A stretch of 64,000 bases of DNA. It comes from Lunularia cruciata (taxonomy: Eukaryota > Streptophyta > Marchantiopsida > Lunulariales > Lunulariaceae). How positions within the stretch are numbered: the first letter of the stretch is position 1; the number at the start of each line of letters is the position of its first letter. The stretch covers positions 69,626,001-69,690,000 of the forward strand of contig OX419757.1 in the NCBI GenBank assembly GCA_948567375.1, in the 5' to 3' direction. The position numbers and the translations under genes were made by a program. This document shows positions 34,801 to 45,479 of the stretch, piece by piece. A model generated the notes under the pieces. It was given only the letters and a program-made list of their open reading frames with translations, had not been told where the DNA came from and searched no databases.

Positions 34801-37800
34801 TCGCTGAATTAGGCACGGGGTGGATGTCCCTACTCCTTAGATGTAAACGAGCCCCCAGTTTACCAGGTCGTTTTGAACATTGCTCGATGGGAAGTCGATC
34901 GAGTTTTCAATGTTTATTTGACCTTCCGCGGAATGTTTACACATGTCGGGCCCGTAAGAGAATCGTGCATGGGTCGAGTGCAAGTAGGAGTGGCTTTATC
35001 TTTGTGCGTGCTATACACTGTAGGTATACCACATCAGGGGGAACTTACGGCTTCGGCAAGTTCAGCACGAAAAATTGGCAATCGTGGGCCATTACAATCC
35101 CAAACTCCTGCACTTGAGGAGAATAATAAGAGGAGCCTGAGATAGGAGTAAGCACGGGTTGGGTTCGCCGGTGTGTGGCAGGATCTCTGTTTACCGCCTC
35201 ACCCAGTAAAAGGCAATGGCGACAGACTGTCGGTGAGTGAAAGCAAATACTGTCTCAAATGTGTCGGCAGAATAATTGACGCTTTTTACCAACCTATGGC
35301 CAATATCGTCGATCCTCATCCTAGCGGTCAGATTTCAGTCGAGTAAACATTCCATTCATAATCAGCGTCACCTCTGGGGGTACGTTGTTTCTGAATAAGA
35401 CAATAGAAGAAACTTTCTATGCTTGACTCTCCGCTGGAATAGAACAAAAGAAGAGCAAATGGAAAATCGTACCTGCCTGTCGGAAGAAGCCCATTCTTCG
35501 AATGCCATTAAATTGCCGCGTGTCGGAGGAATTACCAGAAACACCTTGCGTCCGCTGCCAGGAAATCATCCACGATACAATTATATAAAGAAAAACGCAG
35601 TAAAGAGCGTCTCTCAGGAGCTTGAAGCCATTAGTATTAGTCTATTTCATATGACGACAGGAAGGCTGGCCATGGCCAAGTGGTGGCCACAACCACACTT
35701 ATTTCTCGGCCGTCCCGGATATAAAGCAGCGAGGAAGTCCGCGGATGTCTTTCATTAGCTTTCCTAGCTTATTTGCATCATAAAATTTATGAATTGCAAG
35801 AAGGAACACCTGTCTTGCGTTCTACACCAGGAGGGAAAAGGACGAGAACATCACAAGCCCAATAAAATCCTTTGGAACTTCTCGACTACGGGACTACCGT
35901 AGCACACAGTACTCTCCACACACTTAGTATGGGCGTTTGCTCAATCAACTACTGGAGGTTGTAAGAGAACGAACACCGGGGTCGACCCTGGATTCGGGAA
36001 ATAGCATGCTGAAGCATCTGCGGTAGAATTACGCTGAAATTGGAAGACTTCCCGACATCAGAATTCAGTATTATGCTCAGATGTCGGGAACGGGAATTTG
36101 TGTCAAACATACCTCAGAACGTGATACCAAACAGAGGAGCCACCAAAGTCGATGTGGAAGTCCATAAAGCTGCCTGCGGCGCTCATCAATGTGTACAGTT
36201 GGACCTGAAACAAGTTCGCCAGATTTAGTGCCTAAATGGCCGCATATTTAAGTTAGAATAAAGTGCAGGTGCAATGCCCTCAAGAATCTCGTATTATTAG
36301 GACTAGGTAATTTGCCTAATCGTTAACCGAGCGTATCTGAATCCTTCATATTACTTGTGTTGAAGGAGTCCATTTCCTGTATCTCCTAATTCACACTCTC
36401 CGGCAAGCTTGCAATTTCCCATTGGCATGGACTATCTTGAGGCTTCAACCCAGGATGTTTTTCCCTGGATTTCCATGACGATTGATGGAATTGGAAAAGA
36501 GTCGAGGTCGGATGCTATTCGCGACAGAATATGATTGAGAACGTATTTAAACAGTGGCAATCCAATTAGCTAATACACATGAATCCGGTTTCTCTAATAT
36601 TTTCCTCACGCGAATCCTAATCCTTGGAAGTTCGGACAGCAGGAGTCAATCTTGCAAGCGATTATGTTTCATCAAGGGTATCGACTTGTTTGACAGTTCT
36701 TTCATGAAAACAGTATGAGGCATGCGGCAGTAGTTTGCAGACGTTCTGTACTATCCTCTTGGTCGTGACTCAAATTCCCACGCGGCGTACTGTATGTGTT
36801 GACAAGGTGAAATCCAACTTGCCAAGTTGAGATTATCGTATTACAGATTTGCCTGAATATAGCTAGCTAAGAGAAGTGAAAAAACTGGCCACTTGCCATG
36901 CTTTACAAGAACTCCAGTTCACTACAGGACGCTTGGTTGCACGGTAAAGGGGTCACCTTAGGAGACGGGGTTACAGAAGCAGGCCATGCCTTGTCGACTA
37001 AATCCAGCTCTTTGACCATATCTGGCGCCGAGACCTGCAATTGCGACGTTGTCAGCCTGTAGACTTTTCGGCAGTTAACGATTTCGGTGTGTGCCCGACG
37101 CGCGCGATGTAAGGTCGCTTGAAAGTTACAGAATACCATCAGCAATCACTTCGAAGCCACATCAAGCGGATCCAAAGTCTAGACTGAACGATTATTTTCA
37201 GACAGTACATTCAGGGATTTCAACTCTGATCTAGATGTTTTGCCATGCTGACATGCAAGCATTCACACTCCCTTGGACTCATATCCATAAGACGTGATCG
37301 AGTTCAACCATTGTTTCTGTCTGGCATCACGGTCAAGATTCATCGGAACATACGACAAGCATCTGCTTCCCTCGATAAGCTTTCCTAACAGTACCGGGGC
37401 CTACTGGAAGGGTTTAGATGTACCATTGTTTGGAGGAATGTATTCGCAAGATCCAATGAGACGACATTCAGCAATGGCTTTCTGGGACTTGGAGCTGCAA
37501 AATACTCAACCCATTCTTGCATGGTATAGATTGGGCCTTCTGACTGTGATTAAACGGTACACACAGCAGTCCCAAAATGTTAGTCTCCGTTTGGAACAAG
37601 AGCAATCCTAAGTGCCTTCAACAGATAATTGACCGTTGAACCGTCATACTTCACTCCATTCTGAAAATTAGCATTAGCTTTCATGATAATCTGAAGTGCT
37701 CTTTCTCATTATTTCTTGTGCGACAGGTCAATCCGTTCAGGCAGCCTCATGATGACAAGGTTACAAATGTCAATAATCGACGCAGTTAAATATGGTTTCT

Positions 37801-39271
37801 GAAACGCGAAATGAAGGAAAGCCTCCTCTACAAATCACCAGTCCTTCCGAGGACTTACGGTCCATCTCCAAAGGAAATCCTTGAAATTTGGAGAGTAGAG
37901 AATTCTTCATTTCGTCCTCAAGCTCTGAACAAGTATAGAAAAAAGAAAATCGGCCCGAAAGGATTCCTTCGGGCAGCTTACCTGAGTAGTTACATCGATT
38001 GTATTAATAAGCCGACTGCGACCTACAAGGTCTGCGATCCGTTCCACTGTCAATTCCCCTTCGGGCACTCTGCCAAGTTACCAGAATATAGTTAGGAAAT
38101 CCGGCTTTCAGGCAAGTCTGCAGAAAAGCATATGCCCTACACACCTGCTTGATTTTGCCCGATAGACAGCATCAACTAGAATTCCGCAAGATATTGACCT
38201 CTCTATGCTAGCAATGTGAATAGATCCAAGGTAGATATATTCAGGCCAGCCGTTTGACGGACAGCGTTCAGGTCTTCAAGTAGGCGGCTGCGGAGATTTT
38301 AGAGGGTGAACTGCTCCAGCTCTAGAAGATCCAACGGCTAATGTAGGTAACTAACTATCTCAATTGCGACGAAGTCCGTTTTCAATTTCGGCCTGGGTAT
38401 GGCAAGAAAACTTGCTCGTGCTCGTTTCAACTCGTGGATGAATTTTCAAAGCAAATACGGAATAGGTCTCAGTGAACCAAAAGCAACATTGAGATGATAA
38501 ATTCTTTAACAGAATTGACAGGAGAATTGACCATCGTGCACGATTCTATCCTTGGAATGGAAAGGGTTATGTGCTTATGGGTATACAGGAAAGTACGTGG
38601 CATTTCCTGATTGAAAGTCACCATTCAATCGACCATCTTATTGATTGACCATGGTTCAATATCCGAGGAATGATGAACTCAAGCGAGTTGACTAGAGTTC
38701 AAAGTTCCTAATCAAGTCACTTCCAAAGGTTTATAAACCCTAGAGAAGCCAGTCCAGCCGTGAGGACCCCTCAAGCTTCTGGCAGCAGATTCAGTCCAAC
38801 GCATGCTGATTGAGGTGAGTCTAACTTAGTGCAGAGTAGCAGAAGACATCTGCTGATACCGCCACATGGTCCGTGATAGTTTGTTGCCTCTTAATGAGTC
38901 GTTTTCTACAGGTTAATTAGAGTAAGCAATGTAGGTACTGGGGAGCAAGAATGAACTGGTGAAGGAAGGGGAGGGGATCAGTTGATTTAAAAGAAAGTAC
39001 ACCTGATACCAAGAGCAGATGGTGGAACGTTGGAACTCCGCACAACACATGGATTTCGGAAGCCAGTGGAACGGACATGATCGGCAAGTTCAGTTGCTCC
39101 AATATAATCCACGGTAAACTTTTCGACAGATGGCTGCTCCTCAAACTTAAGCACTGCCCGTGCCAACTTCTTATGCTGAACACGCAAAGAATCAGAGAAA
39201 CCTGTGCTATCCAGGCGCGCATAATCGACTGGCACCCTAGCCCTTTTAGAGCGCCGTGTAACTTGCTCCAT
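31864..39271 (-). CDS. KDM2/7-like JmjC histone lysine demethylase
   Basis: Fe(II)/2-oxoglutarate-dependent demethylase of the KDM2 (JHDM1)/KDM7 type, whose animal members demethylate H3K36, H3K9 or H4K20. Fifteen exons: 39271-39003, 38069-37982, 37543-37424, 37034-36957, 36204-36113, 35554-35473, 34394-34321, 34061-33963, 33838-33770, 33549-33435, 33278-33198, 33048-32989, 32858-32811, 32451-32314 and 32085-31864. Phases close at every junction, giving 544 residues. Exon 3 has EWVEYFAAP and [10 protein letters not shown]. Exon 5 has [15 protein letters not shown], with Fe ligands His202 and Asp204. Exon 6 has [10 protein letters not shown] (2OG-binding Lys219). Exon 8 has [20 protein letters not shown] with the third ligand His274. 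Exon 9 has [12 protein letters not shown], as in KDM2. The C-terminus is an acidic stretch (exon 14) and a basic tail. No PHD or CXXC finger is seen. Exons 8 and 9 are joined by an AT-AC intron. Confidence 0.9.
33839..33962 (-). other. U12-type AT-AC intron in the JmjC gene
   Basis: 124-nt intron between exons 8 and 9. The donor reads GAGAT|ATATCCTCC, matching the U12 AT-AC donor ATATCCTT at the key positions, and the acceptor is AGAAAAC|ATGG. An ACCTTCAC element about 11 nt before the acceptor resembles the U12 branch site. No GT-AG alternative keeps the frame. This splice gives LQLEI-WQMEER, aligning residue for residue with the KDM2 sequence after the JmjC core. Confidence 0.78.
36049..36090. 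repeat. Small inverted repeat in a JmjC-gene intron
   Basis: Perfect 11-bp arms ttcccgacatc and gatgtcgggaa with a 20-bp loop, just downstream of the exon carrying the HxD iron motif. No target-site duplication or mobile-element identity was established. Confidence 0.6.
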
Positions 39272-39960
39272 GACAATGTGCTCTACTTTCTTGCAGATTC
39301 TCGCGTACCTTGTGAGGATACCACAATCATGCCATACTTCCGGAAAGCTTCATTCGCAGGGCCAAACATAGTCCTTTCTAATTTGCTTGGCACCCCGGGG
39401 CCAAAGCTTTGAAGACAAAACAGATGACCTCTACGAAGAGAAGCAGCCGAAGAACCAGGAACTGAGAAAACGAAGAAGAACAATGGCAGGAGAAGCGAGA
39501 ACAAAAAAATTCAAATAAATACGGGTAGGACAGAATAGAAGCTGTCAACAAGGACAGATGAGCATGACAATGTATCAGGCCCTAGACAATGAACTGCAAA
39601 TTTCGATAAGTATGTGCGCTCGAACAACAATTTTAGCGTTACAAAAAACATCACATAACGTCCGGAAGATTGCCCGAGAGAGAGGAGGAGTAAATAACAA
39701 TCGCAAGAAGCTGTCAAATGTCTAAAAGTGCATGGACGCAAATTCTCGCCATTGCACACTCGTCCATAATAAGAGTTTACACTGAACCAAATAGCGAAAG
39801 ATCTGGGTCTGCCTGAGAACCTTAACGTGGTGCACGAAGAAAAGATCCGAGTACAACAATGTTCATAAAGAGTGTTTCTACAAGCTAAAGCCGAATCGCG
39901 TCAGGTTTGGATGGAATGCAAAACAAGAATAGGAACGAGATGAGGTTCGGAATGCAGATT
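39272..39960. other. 5' flank of the JmjC gene
   Basis: Presumed 5' UTR and promoter of the minus-strand demethylase. It contains a 73-codon minus-strand frame (39504-39283) with a hydrophobic N-terminus, which I do not regard as a supported gene because it shows no family match and may be a leader ORF. Confidence 0.4.
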
Positions 39961-40230
39961 TACCTCACCGAACCACAAGAATTCAGTCGGACTTTATAGA
40001 CTTGACAAAATGAGGTTGGGTGTGGTTGATAGCTTATCCGAACCGGCGAGAATTCAGTCGGACTCATCTACTTCATCAAAGTAGGTCTGGAAATGTAAGT
40101 TCCTGCAACCGAACCGGACAGAATCTTACTCGGCGTTTATTTACTTTACCATATGAGGTAATCTCCGGAACAGAACCGGCAAGGGTATACACAGCCTTGA
40201 TATACTTCACTAAACGAGGTTTGGGACAGA
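39905..40230. repeat. Degenerate 60-70-bp tandem repeat upstream of the JmjC gene
   Basis: About four to five diverged units each hold a block like (c)gaaccggc/aagaattcagtcggac, then a variable ttgacaaaatgaggt / ttcatcaaagtaggt / tttaccatatgaggt segment. Units start near 39970, 40040, 40110 and 40170. The repeat lies roughly 0.7-0.95 kb before the demethylase ATG and could be promoter-proximal. Confidence 0.6.
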
Positions 40231-43200
40231 ACCCAACCCAAAACACAAGAGTGGTTCGAACCGAACCAGATCCCACCCCAGTCAACCAAGCGCGCTGCCA
40301 CACGGTCTCTCTCAGACTGGGCCGCGCGTGCGAGATTCCATGGCTCTTTCTACCTCCTTGTTCTTATCTGGTTGGATGCATGAGTTAAGTAAAATCCTAC
40401 GAAATCAGTAATAGTGAAGTCCCACTTGGGCTGCTCGAGTCTCCACGCTGGCCCACAACCGCGGCCGAATCGCGGAGACAAAGCGAACCCCTCCTTTAAA
40501 ACTCCCCGGATTAAAGCACCCGTGCCACGAGGCTTTCAGGTGTGGTCCCGGACCTGGTCTCAGGACACCTGTCTGTCAAGGAGATTCTGACCTTCCGATG
40601 TGGGATGAACTTTACCGTGCTAAAGTACCAACATCTTCCAAGAACTATATAGCGTGGGTAGACATTAGAAACAACATTAAAAAGTTACCAACATTAGAAA
40701 ATTTTACTGAGAAGCTCAATCTTATCTGATAAGTAGGAAAGTGGTAGGTGATCTTTCTATAGTGGGGAAAAGTCACCTCTTCTCTATTGGTGTGCATAAG
40801 GGTATGGAATGGCAGCGGTACGAGGAAGAATATAGGCTTTGTTTGGGTTTCCATCTATATCGTACAGGGGAATATTATGCAGACGTGTATACATCTGCCA
40901 ATTAAAAATAAGACAAGTTATATTCATTCACAAGTACATGATTATATCAAAGCATTTGTTAAAAGTACATGAACATTTGGATTAGTGTGCTGTATCTCCA
41001 CAACCATGAGCCAAGCTGGAAATATGTTGGGAAGGCGGTACTTATCAAGAATAAAAGAATAAAGTTCTTACTGTGTTACCGATCTCTTCTCAATTGGATT
41101 TCTCTTCTGAGAAATCAAAATCGATTCGATCAAGTTTTAAGGTTAATCTAACAAGTTTCTCGTTTTTATCTCCAAAGCGCGAGTAGAAATGGAGTAGTAG
41201 AGTGACAAGAAGATGTCACTTGAATATAAATTATCTTTACTTCCTTTTGCAAACATGCAGGATCTTACGGATTATACAGGTATGGTGCTGAATTAATGCT
41301 AAAGACACTTCTTCCCTTGTTGAATTGTGAGGGTACAGATATGGTGGTCGCAGGGTCAGAAAATTCTGGACGAGGAGGAAGGTTCCGTGCCCATACTGCT
41401 GCCCATGCTCCAGGAATGTCCCAATCTGGAAGCATCATTACTTTAGAAAACGCTTACTTTCAACTGATCTAACTTCAACGTTCTCAATCTGCGTTGGAGG
41501 GCAAGGAGAACACTGTCAAGTAGAATACGTGAAAGAAAAGACGAACGAGTACATGGTGGTGCAACTGCAGGAAATGGAAAAGGACGAGGCTTTGATGAGG
41601 AAGGTGGAAAGCACAGGGCCCATAAACAACAGCCTCAGGATCCTCCCTAGAGATGAAGTCCAGAGAAATGAACTGCAACAGATGGGTATATGTTCGGTCG
41701 AGTGTTCCCCGTGTAGACGTGATTGGTGTTCTATGGTCGCCGTGGGACTTCAATTTCTATTTGCCCTTCTGCGTGAACTCAACACATGAGAAGGACATAC
41801 GATGATCGAAATTCTTAATCAGAGTATGATGTGAGCGTGGCCTGGAAAACCACCATGGTTCCTCTCTTCCTCTGTGCCGACTTTTACATCAATCCATCCA
41901 AATAACCAAAGATCTTAACTACCTAGGCACAAAGACAGTGGACCTTGTTCCCGCGGTGGCAATGGTAACAGCACCTATTTATGAGACAGACCGTGTAAGT
42001 ATGGCACTCCATATCGGGTGGTCGAGAAGCTGTTATCGCCCGTGTGGACAAGGAGACATATCCACGGCAAGGTTTGGAGGTATGCCTCTCCAGAAAACTC
42101 GATCAAACTCGAGGGAGCAACAAGACAATTCCAAATTGTCGGACTATGTTATGGGTCCTTGCCAATAATCTAACAAAAGGTTTGATGACAATTCAATGAT
42201 GCACATATATACTTGGGTAACAAAGCAATTTTGTCATATAGCCAACTAACTAGTAACTGTACCATCGTTGCGTCAAACTCGATCTTTCAATTTCACCAAT
42301 TTTGAAGGTTGTCTTACCAGAACGGTGATAAAGGATTTCTAGATTGGCAACATATATTACCTCTTCCGCTGAAAAGGCCGTTCAAGTGTCCTCCTGTACC
42401 GCGCGTCCAGGAATGCACTTCAGTATATCCCGCATGAGTTGTCCACAAGCTTCAATTTTCACCAGATTGGACCCTCAAACATTCCACAGGTTTACTTTCT
42501 CAAGCAACTTGGACCACCTACTGTACCTCAGTATGAGGTCTAGGAGCATTGACTCAAGCGTGGTCTGTTGGCCAGTTGTAAGCATAAGAGTACTCCTTGT
42601 ACGATCTTCTGTTACCATCGCTTACCTCCAATCATGATTGCAATAATCCCATTTATGGAACTATTCCATTGGTAGTTAGATACGGTCAGACAAAGGCAAT
42701 TGTATTAACACGCAGAAGTGACAGTGAACGCAAAATGTATTTATTCCTGCGCAGTGAACTTACCGTTGAGAATGCGGGGACAGCAATCGCATCTGTATGG
42801 AGAAGGGTTTAGCAGACAAAATACGAATCCCGTGCTTCTTGTTTTCATGTAGAGTTTCTTGCCTTTCAAGTGATGGAAAGGGAAACGAACAGTGAAGGCG
42901 GCTGGGAATGCCCATCAAGCCGTCCAACAAGAACAGAGGTATTTGGTATTCAATCTCTTTAGCATTTCTATGGCTGCGGGTAGAGAACATCACCTTCCAA
43001 GGCAACAAGACCATTCACTTTCCTTACCGTCATTGGAGTTATAAGGATATTCCGGTTCGTTCACCACAGTACTACTCCATGCCCAAATTCATTCAATGAG
43101 TTCTGGATCACCCGTTTGATGAACGGCATCTGTCCTCATTCTCTATATCCATGCCTAGACACCATTCTCTCCTGTCCTAACATAGCCGATGTCACATACA

Positions 43201-43600
43201 AGAGAGAACCAATGTATTGTGTGGCTTTATACCCACGGTTCCCCACCCCCCCCACTTATACTTCAGGCTGCATGAAATTAGAACTTCATCGCTCTAATTC
43301 AACTTCATGCTGCATAGGACCATACATATTGACAGATATCCAAGTAAAAGTTGGGCCGTAACTTGTATCTGGTAACAAACAAGAACTCCAATATAGGACT
43401 CGGAGGTCGCCCATCCAACCTTAGGTTTCATGATGCAAGAATCTGTTCTTACTAGAGTTACCTTCGTAAGCGCAATTCCCAGGCAGACAATGGGAAACCT
43501 CTGCCCTTCCAAAGCTCTAATCTAGGCTTTCAGTGCTCCTATGACATGAAATACGTAGTCTCTGATACTTCTTTCGTTTCGAATAAAGTGACAAGTGGTA
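40231..43600. other. Intergenic region without a recognisable gene
   Basis: Moderate-GC DNA with only short overlapping open frames. The plus frame 41529-41789 contains GPINNSLRILPRDEVQRNEL, which is not low-complexity, but I recognise no family. A C-homopolymer tract lies near 43240-43252. No tRNA, transposon domain or promoter is claimed. Confidence 0.4.
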
Positions 43601-43615
43601 TCCTGAAGTGACAAG

Positions 43616-43860
43616 CTAGGGGTGATGCAGCCATCTGAAGCGGGAATTGAATAACCTGAGAAAAAACCAGCAAGGGTCTTCAGCAACTCCTCTACTGTCA
43701 TTTTCTGTAAGTAGACGCTCAAGACTTCCGTCATCCGTCAAAAAGAATAGGTCGTTTGCGAACCACTTTTCCTTCATTTCTTCTGGTAGCGCAGAAACTT
43801 CCACGAATGAAATGCTCGAAATACCTGACAGAATCTCCCAAACTGTGCCGGCGTAAACTT
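43616..43860 (-). other. Unidentified minus-strand open frame
   Basis: A continuous minus-strand frame of about 80 codons reads as ordinary protein (for example PEEMKEKWFANDLFFL) and has no stop until 43616. It starts without a clear Met at its 5' side and matches no family I know. It lies downstream of the stop of the Tim17-like gene, so it is not part of that gene as modelled. Confidence 0.25.
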
Positions 43861-43901
43861 ATCATACACGCTCGTAGGATTTGCAATGTCAAATCATGTA
43901 C

Positions 43902-45467
43902 TTATGCTTGCGACGACTTGGTGGATTCAGAGGAAGCTTGCTGCTGAGAGTCAGTCAAACTCCTCTCCAGGCGGCGAATGGTTGCAGTAATGCCATCTAT
44001 CTCTGGCTCCTCCCCAGTTGCTGGCAATTTTTTGACCTTGGCCTCAGCTTCCTCAGCTTGCAGCTTCAAAGTAGTTTGTAGGTAGCCTGGTTTGAGCAAG
44101 CAAATATCAGCGCACCTGTTTGATAGTGAAAGTTTGTTCACTAGCCAAACTACATTTACTTGATCCGATCTTGCCTCTCATGCAAGTCACGCAATGGATT
44201 CCAACATTTAGTTATTGGTCCAGTTTCTCCCTTTGTCATCCTTGGTCTACCCTACAGCAATAAGTTGTAAGTTACAAGTAAATGGACAACAACAGCTGTT
44301 GGTAAACTTCAGACCTCCAGTTGCTCCAAGGTTGTCCATAAAGATAAGCTCAAAATAGAACAATTGATCGTACATCACTTACCGAGGGGAAAGCAAAAAG
44401 CGGCTCCAAGAACGGAACCGAGTGCTGCAGCCCTCATTCGTGATGGGAAAGAGCCTGGTACTGCAAATGTAACATCAACAGTTGCAGTGGTAGCAATGCA
44501 GAACTTTTGCACCTACATGTCAAACGATTCAACAAACTTGTACACTTGATCTATGACGGAAGTGGTACATGGTAGAGAAGCTACATGCAAGATTGAGTCT
44601 GATGGCTACTCTAGGGTTACTTGCTGACATGGGTTCATAATTGCCAATAAACAGGACCAAACAAGGAGTTGGATTCTTACATGCTAGCCCAAATGCCGCA
44701 GCGGTTGTGCAGCCTGCGGCTGCTACATTAGAGGTATCTCGAAGGTTAAACTGTCTGGCGTAACACCATTGAGCTCCGCAGAATATGGCAGTGAACACCC
44801 CTAATCTGGCACCACCTAGTACACTCCCTCTCGTTATTCGTATAAGCCTTTGCTCCATCATTTCTCTCCACATAAATCTCTGCGTTCTCAAATCCTTCCC
44901 TGCCTGCATGGGCGGAAGGACCTCTCCAAAGTGCTGCAGAAGAAATACAGCGTATTAACAGAAACTGTTGTTACACTACCAAGACAAAGAGTACTCTATG
45001 TGCTCCTCAACACTCGCCAGAACAAACTTTTCAACTGTTTGTGGCCCTTAGAATATAAATTCTAAGATTACCTACGCTACAAAGCAGTGTGATCCTCACC
45101 GAACAGCATCTTCAGAATTCAGAAGTATTCCACCCTAATTACTAATTTCTTTACTTTTGCAATTCAGCTGTAGATCACGATTCGCACCAGTATTAATCGC
45201 CCGAATTGCAGGTGATCACCACTAATGTGAATAATGACGCAGAGCTGGAAGTTGGGAAGAAAAAGAACGATGAACGCTATGAATGACATAAGGAGGAAGG
45301 TTGAAGGAGCTTACAGAAGATGCGAGGGCTTCTTTACATCCTCCATAGAGCATGCCTGCAAGAACACCGAATGAAGCCTTGCTACCCCAATCATCAAATT
45401 CTTCGCTTGTAGTCATCGAAATTAGACAGCAAGACGGAGAATTATGAACCCTGAATCCCTCAATCAA
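43902..45467 (-). CDS. Tim17/TIMMDC1-like mitochondrial inner-membrane protein
   Basis: Probable member of the Tim17/Tim22/Tim23 superfamily, closest in layout to TIMMDC1, a respiratory complex I assembly factor. Exons: 45467-45315, 44933-44681, 44460-44383, 44251-44160 and 44115-43902, about 263 residues if joined. Features in order: SEEFDDWGSK, hydrophobic ASFGVLAGMLYGG, a charged MWREMMEQR segment, RGSVLGGARLGVFTAIFCGA, AAAGCTTAAAFGLA, RMRAAALGSVLGAAF, then a charged C-terminal helix and Ser/Gln-rich tail. These give about four membrane segments. Two points are unsettled. The exon 3 to exon 4 junction leaves one extra base with canonical sites. The last intron would be only 44 nt, or 56 nt with a GC donor. 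Either exon 4 is mis-modelled or the gene carries a 1-bp frame lesion. MTTSEEFDD (residue 18) is an alternative start. Confidence 0.65.
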
Positions 45468-45479
45468 GCTGACATCTCC

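Noticed and set aside
39283-39504. 73-codon minus-strand frame with signal-peptide-like start upstream of the JmjC gene
   Set aside because: It has no family match and sits in the presumed 5' UTR. Splicing it into the demethylase would need an intron of about 20 nt. It is more likely leader sequence.
42344-43361. Cluster of plus-strand open frames that might be a copia-type retroelement
   Set aside because: No protease, integrase, reverse transcriptase or RNase H motif could be read in any frame.
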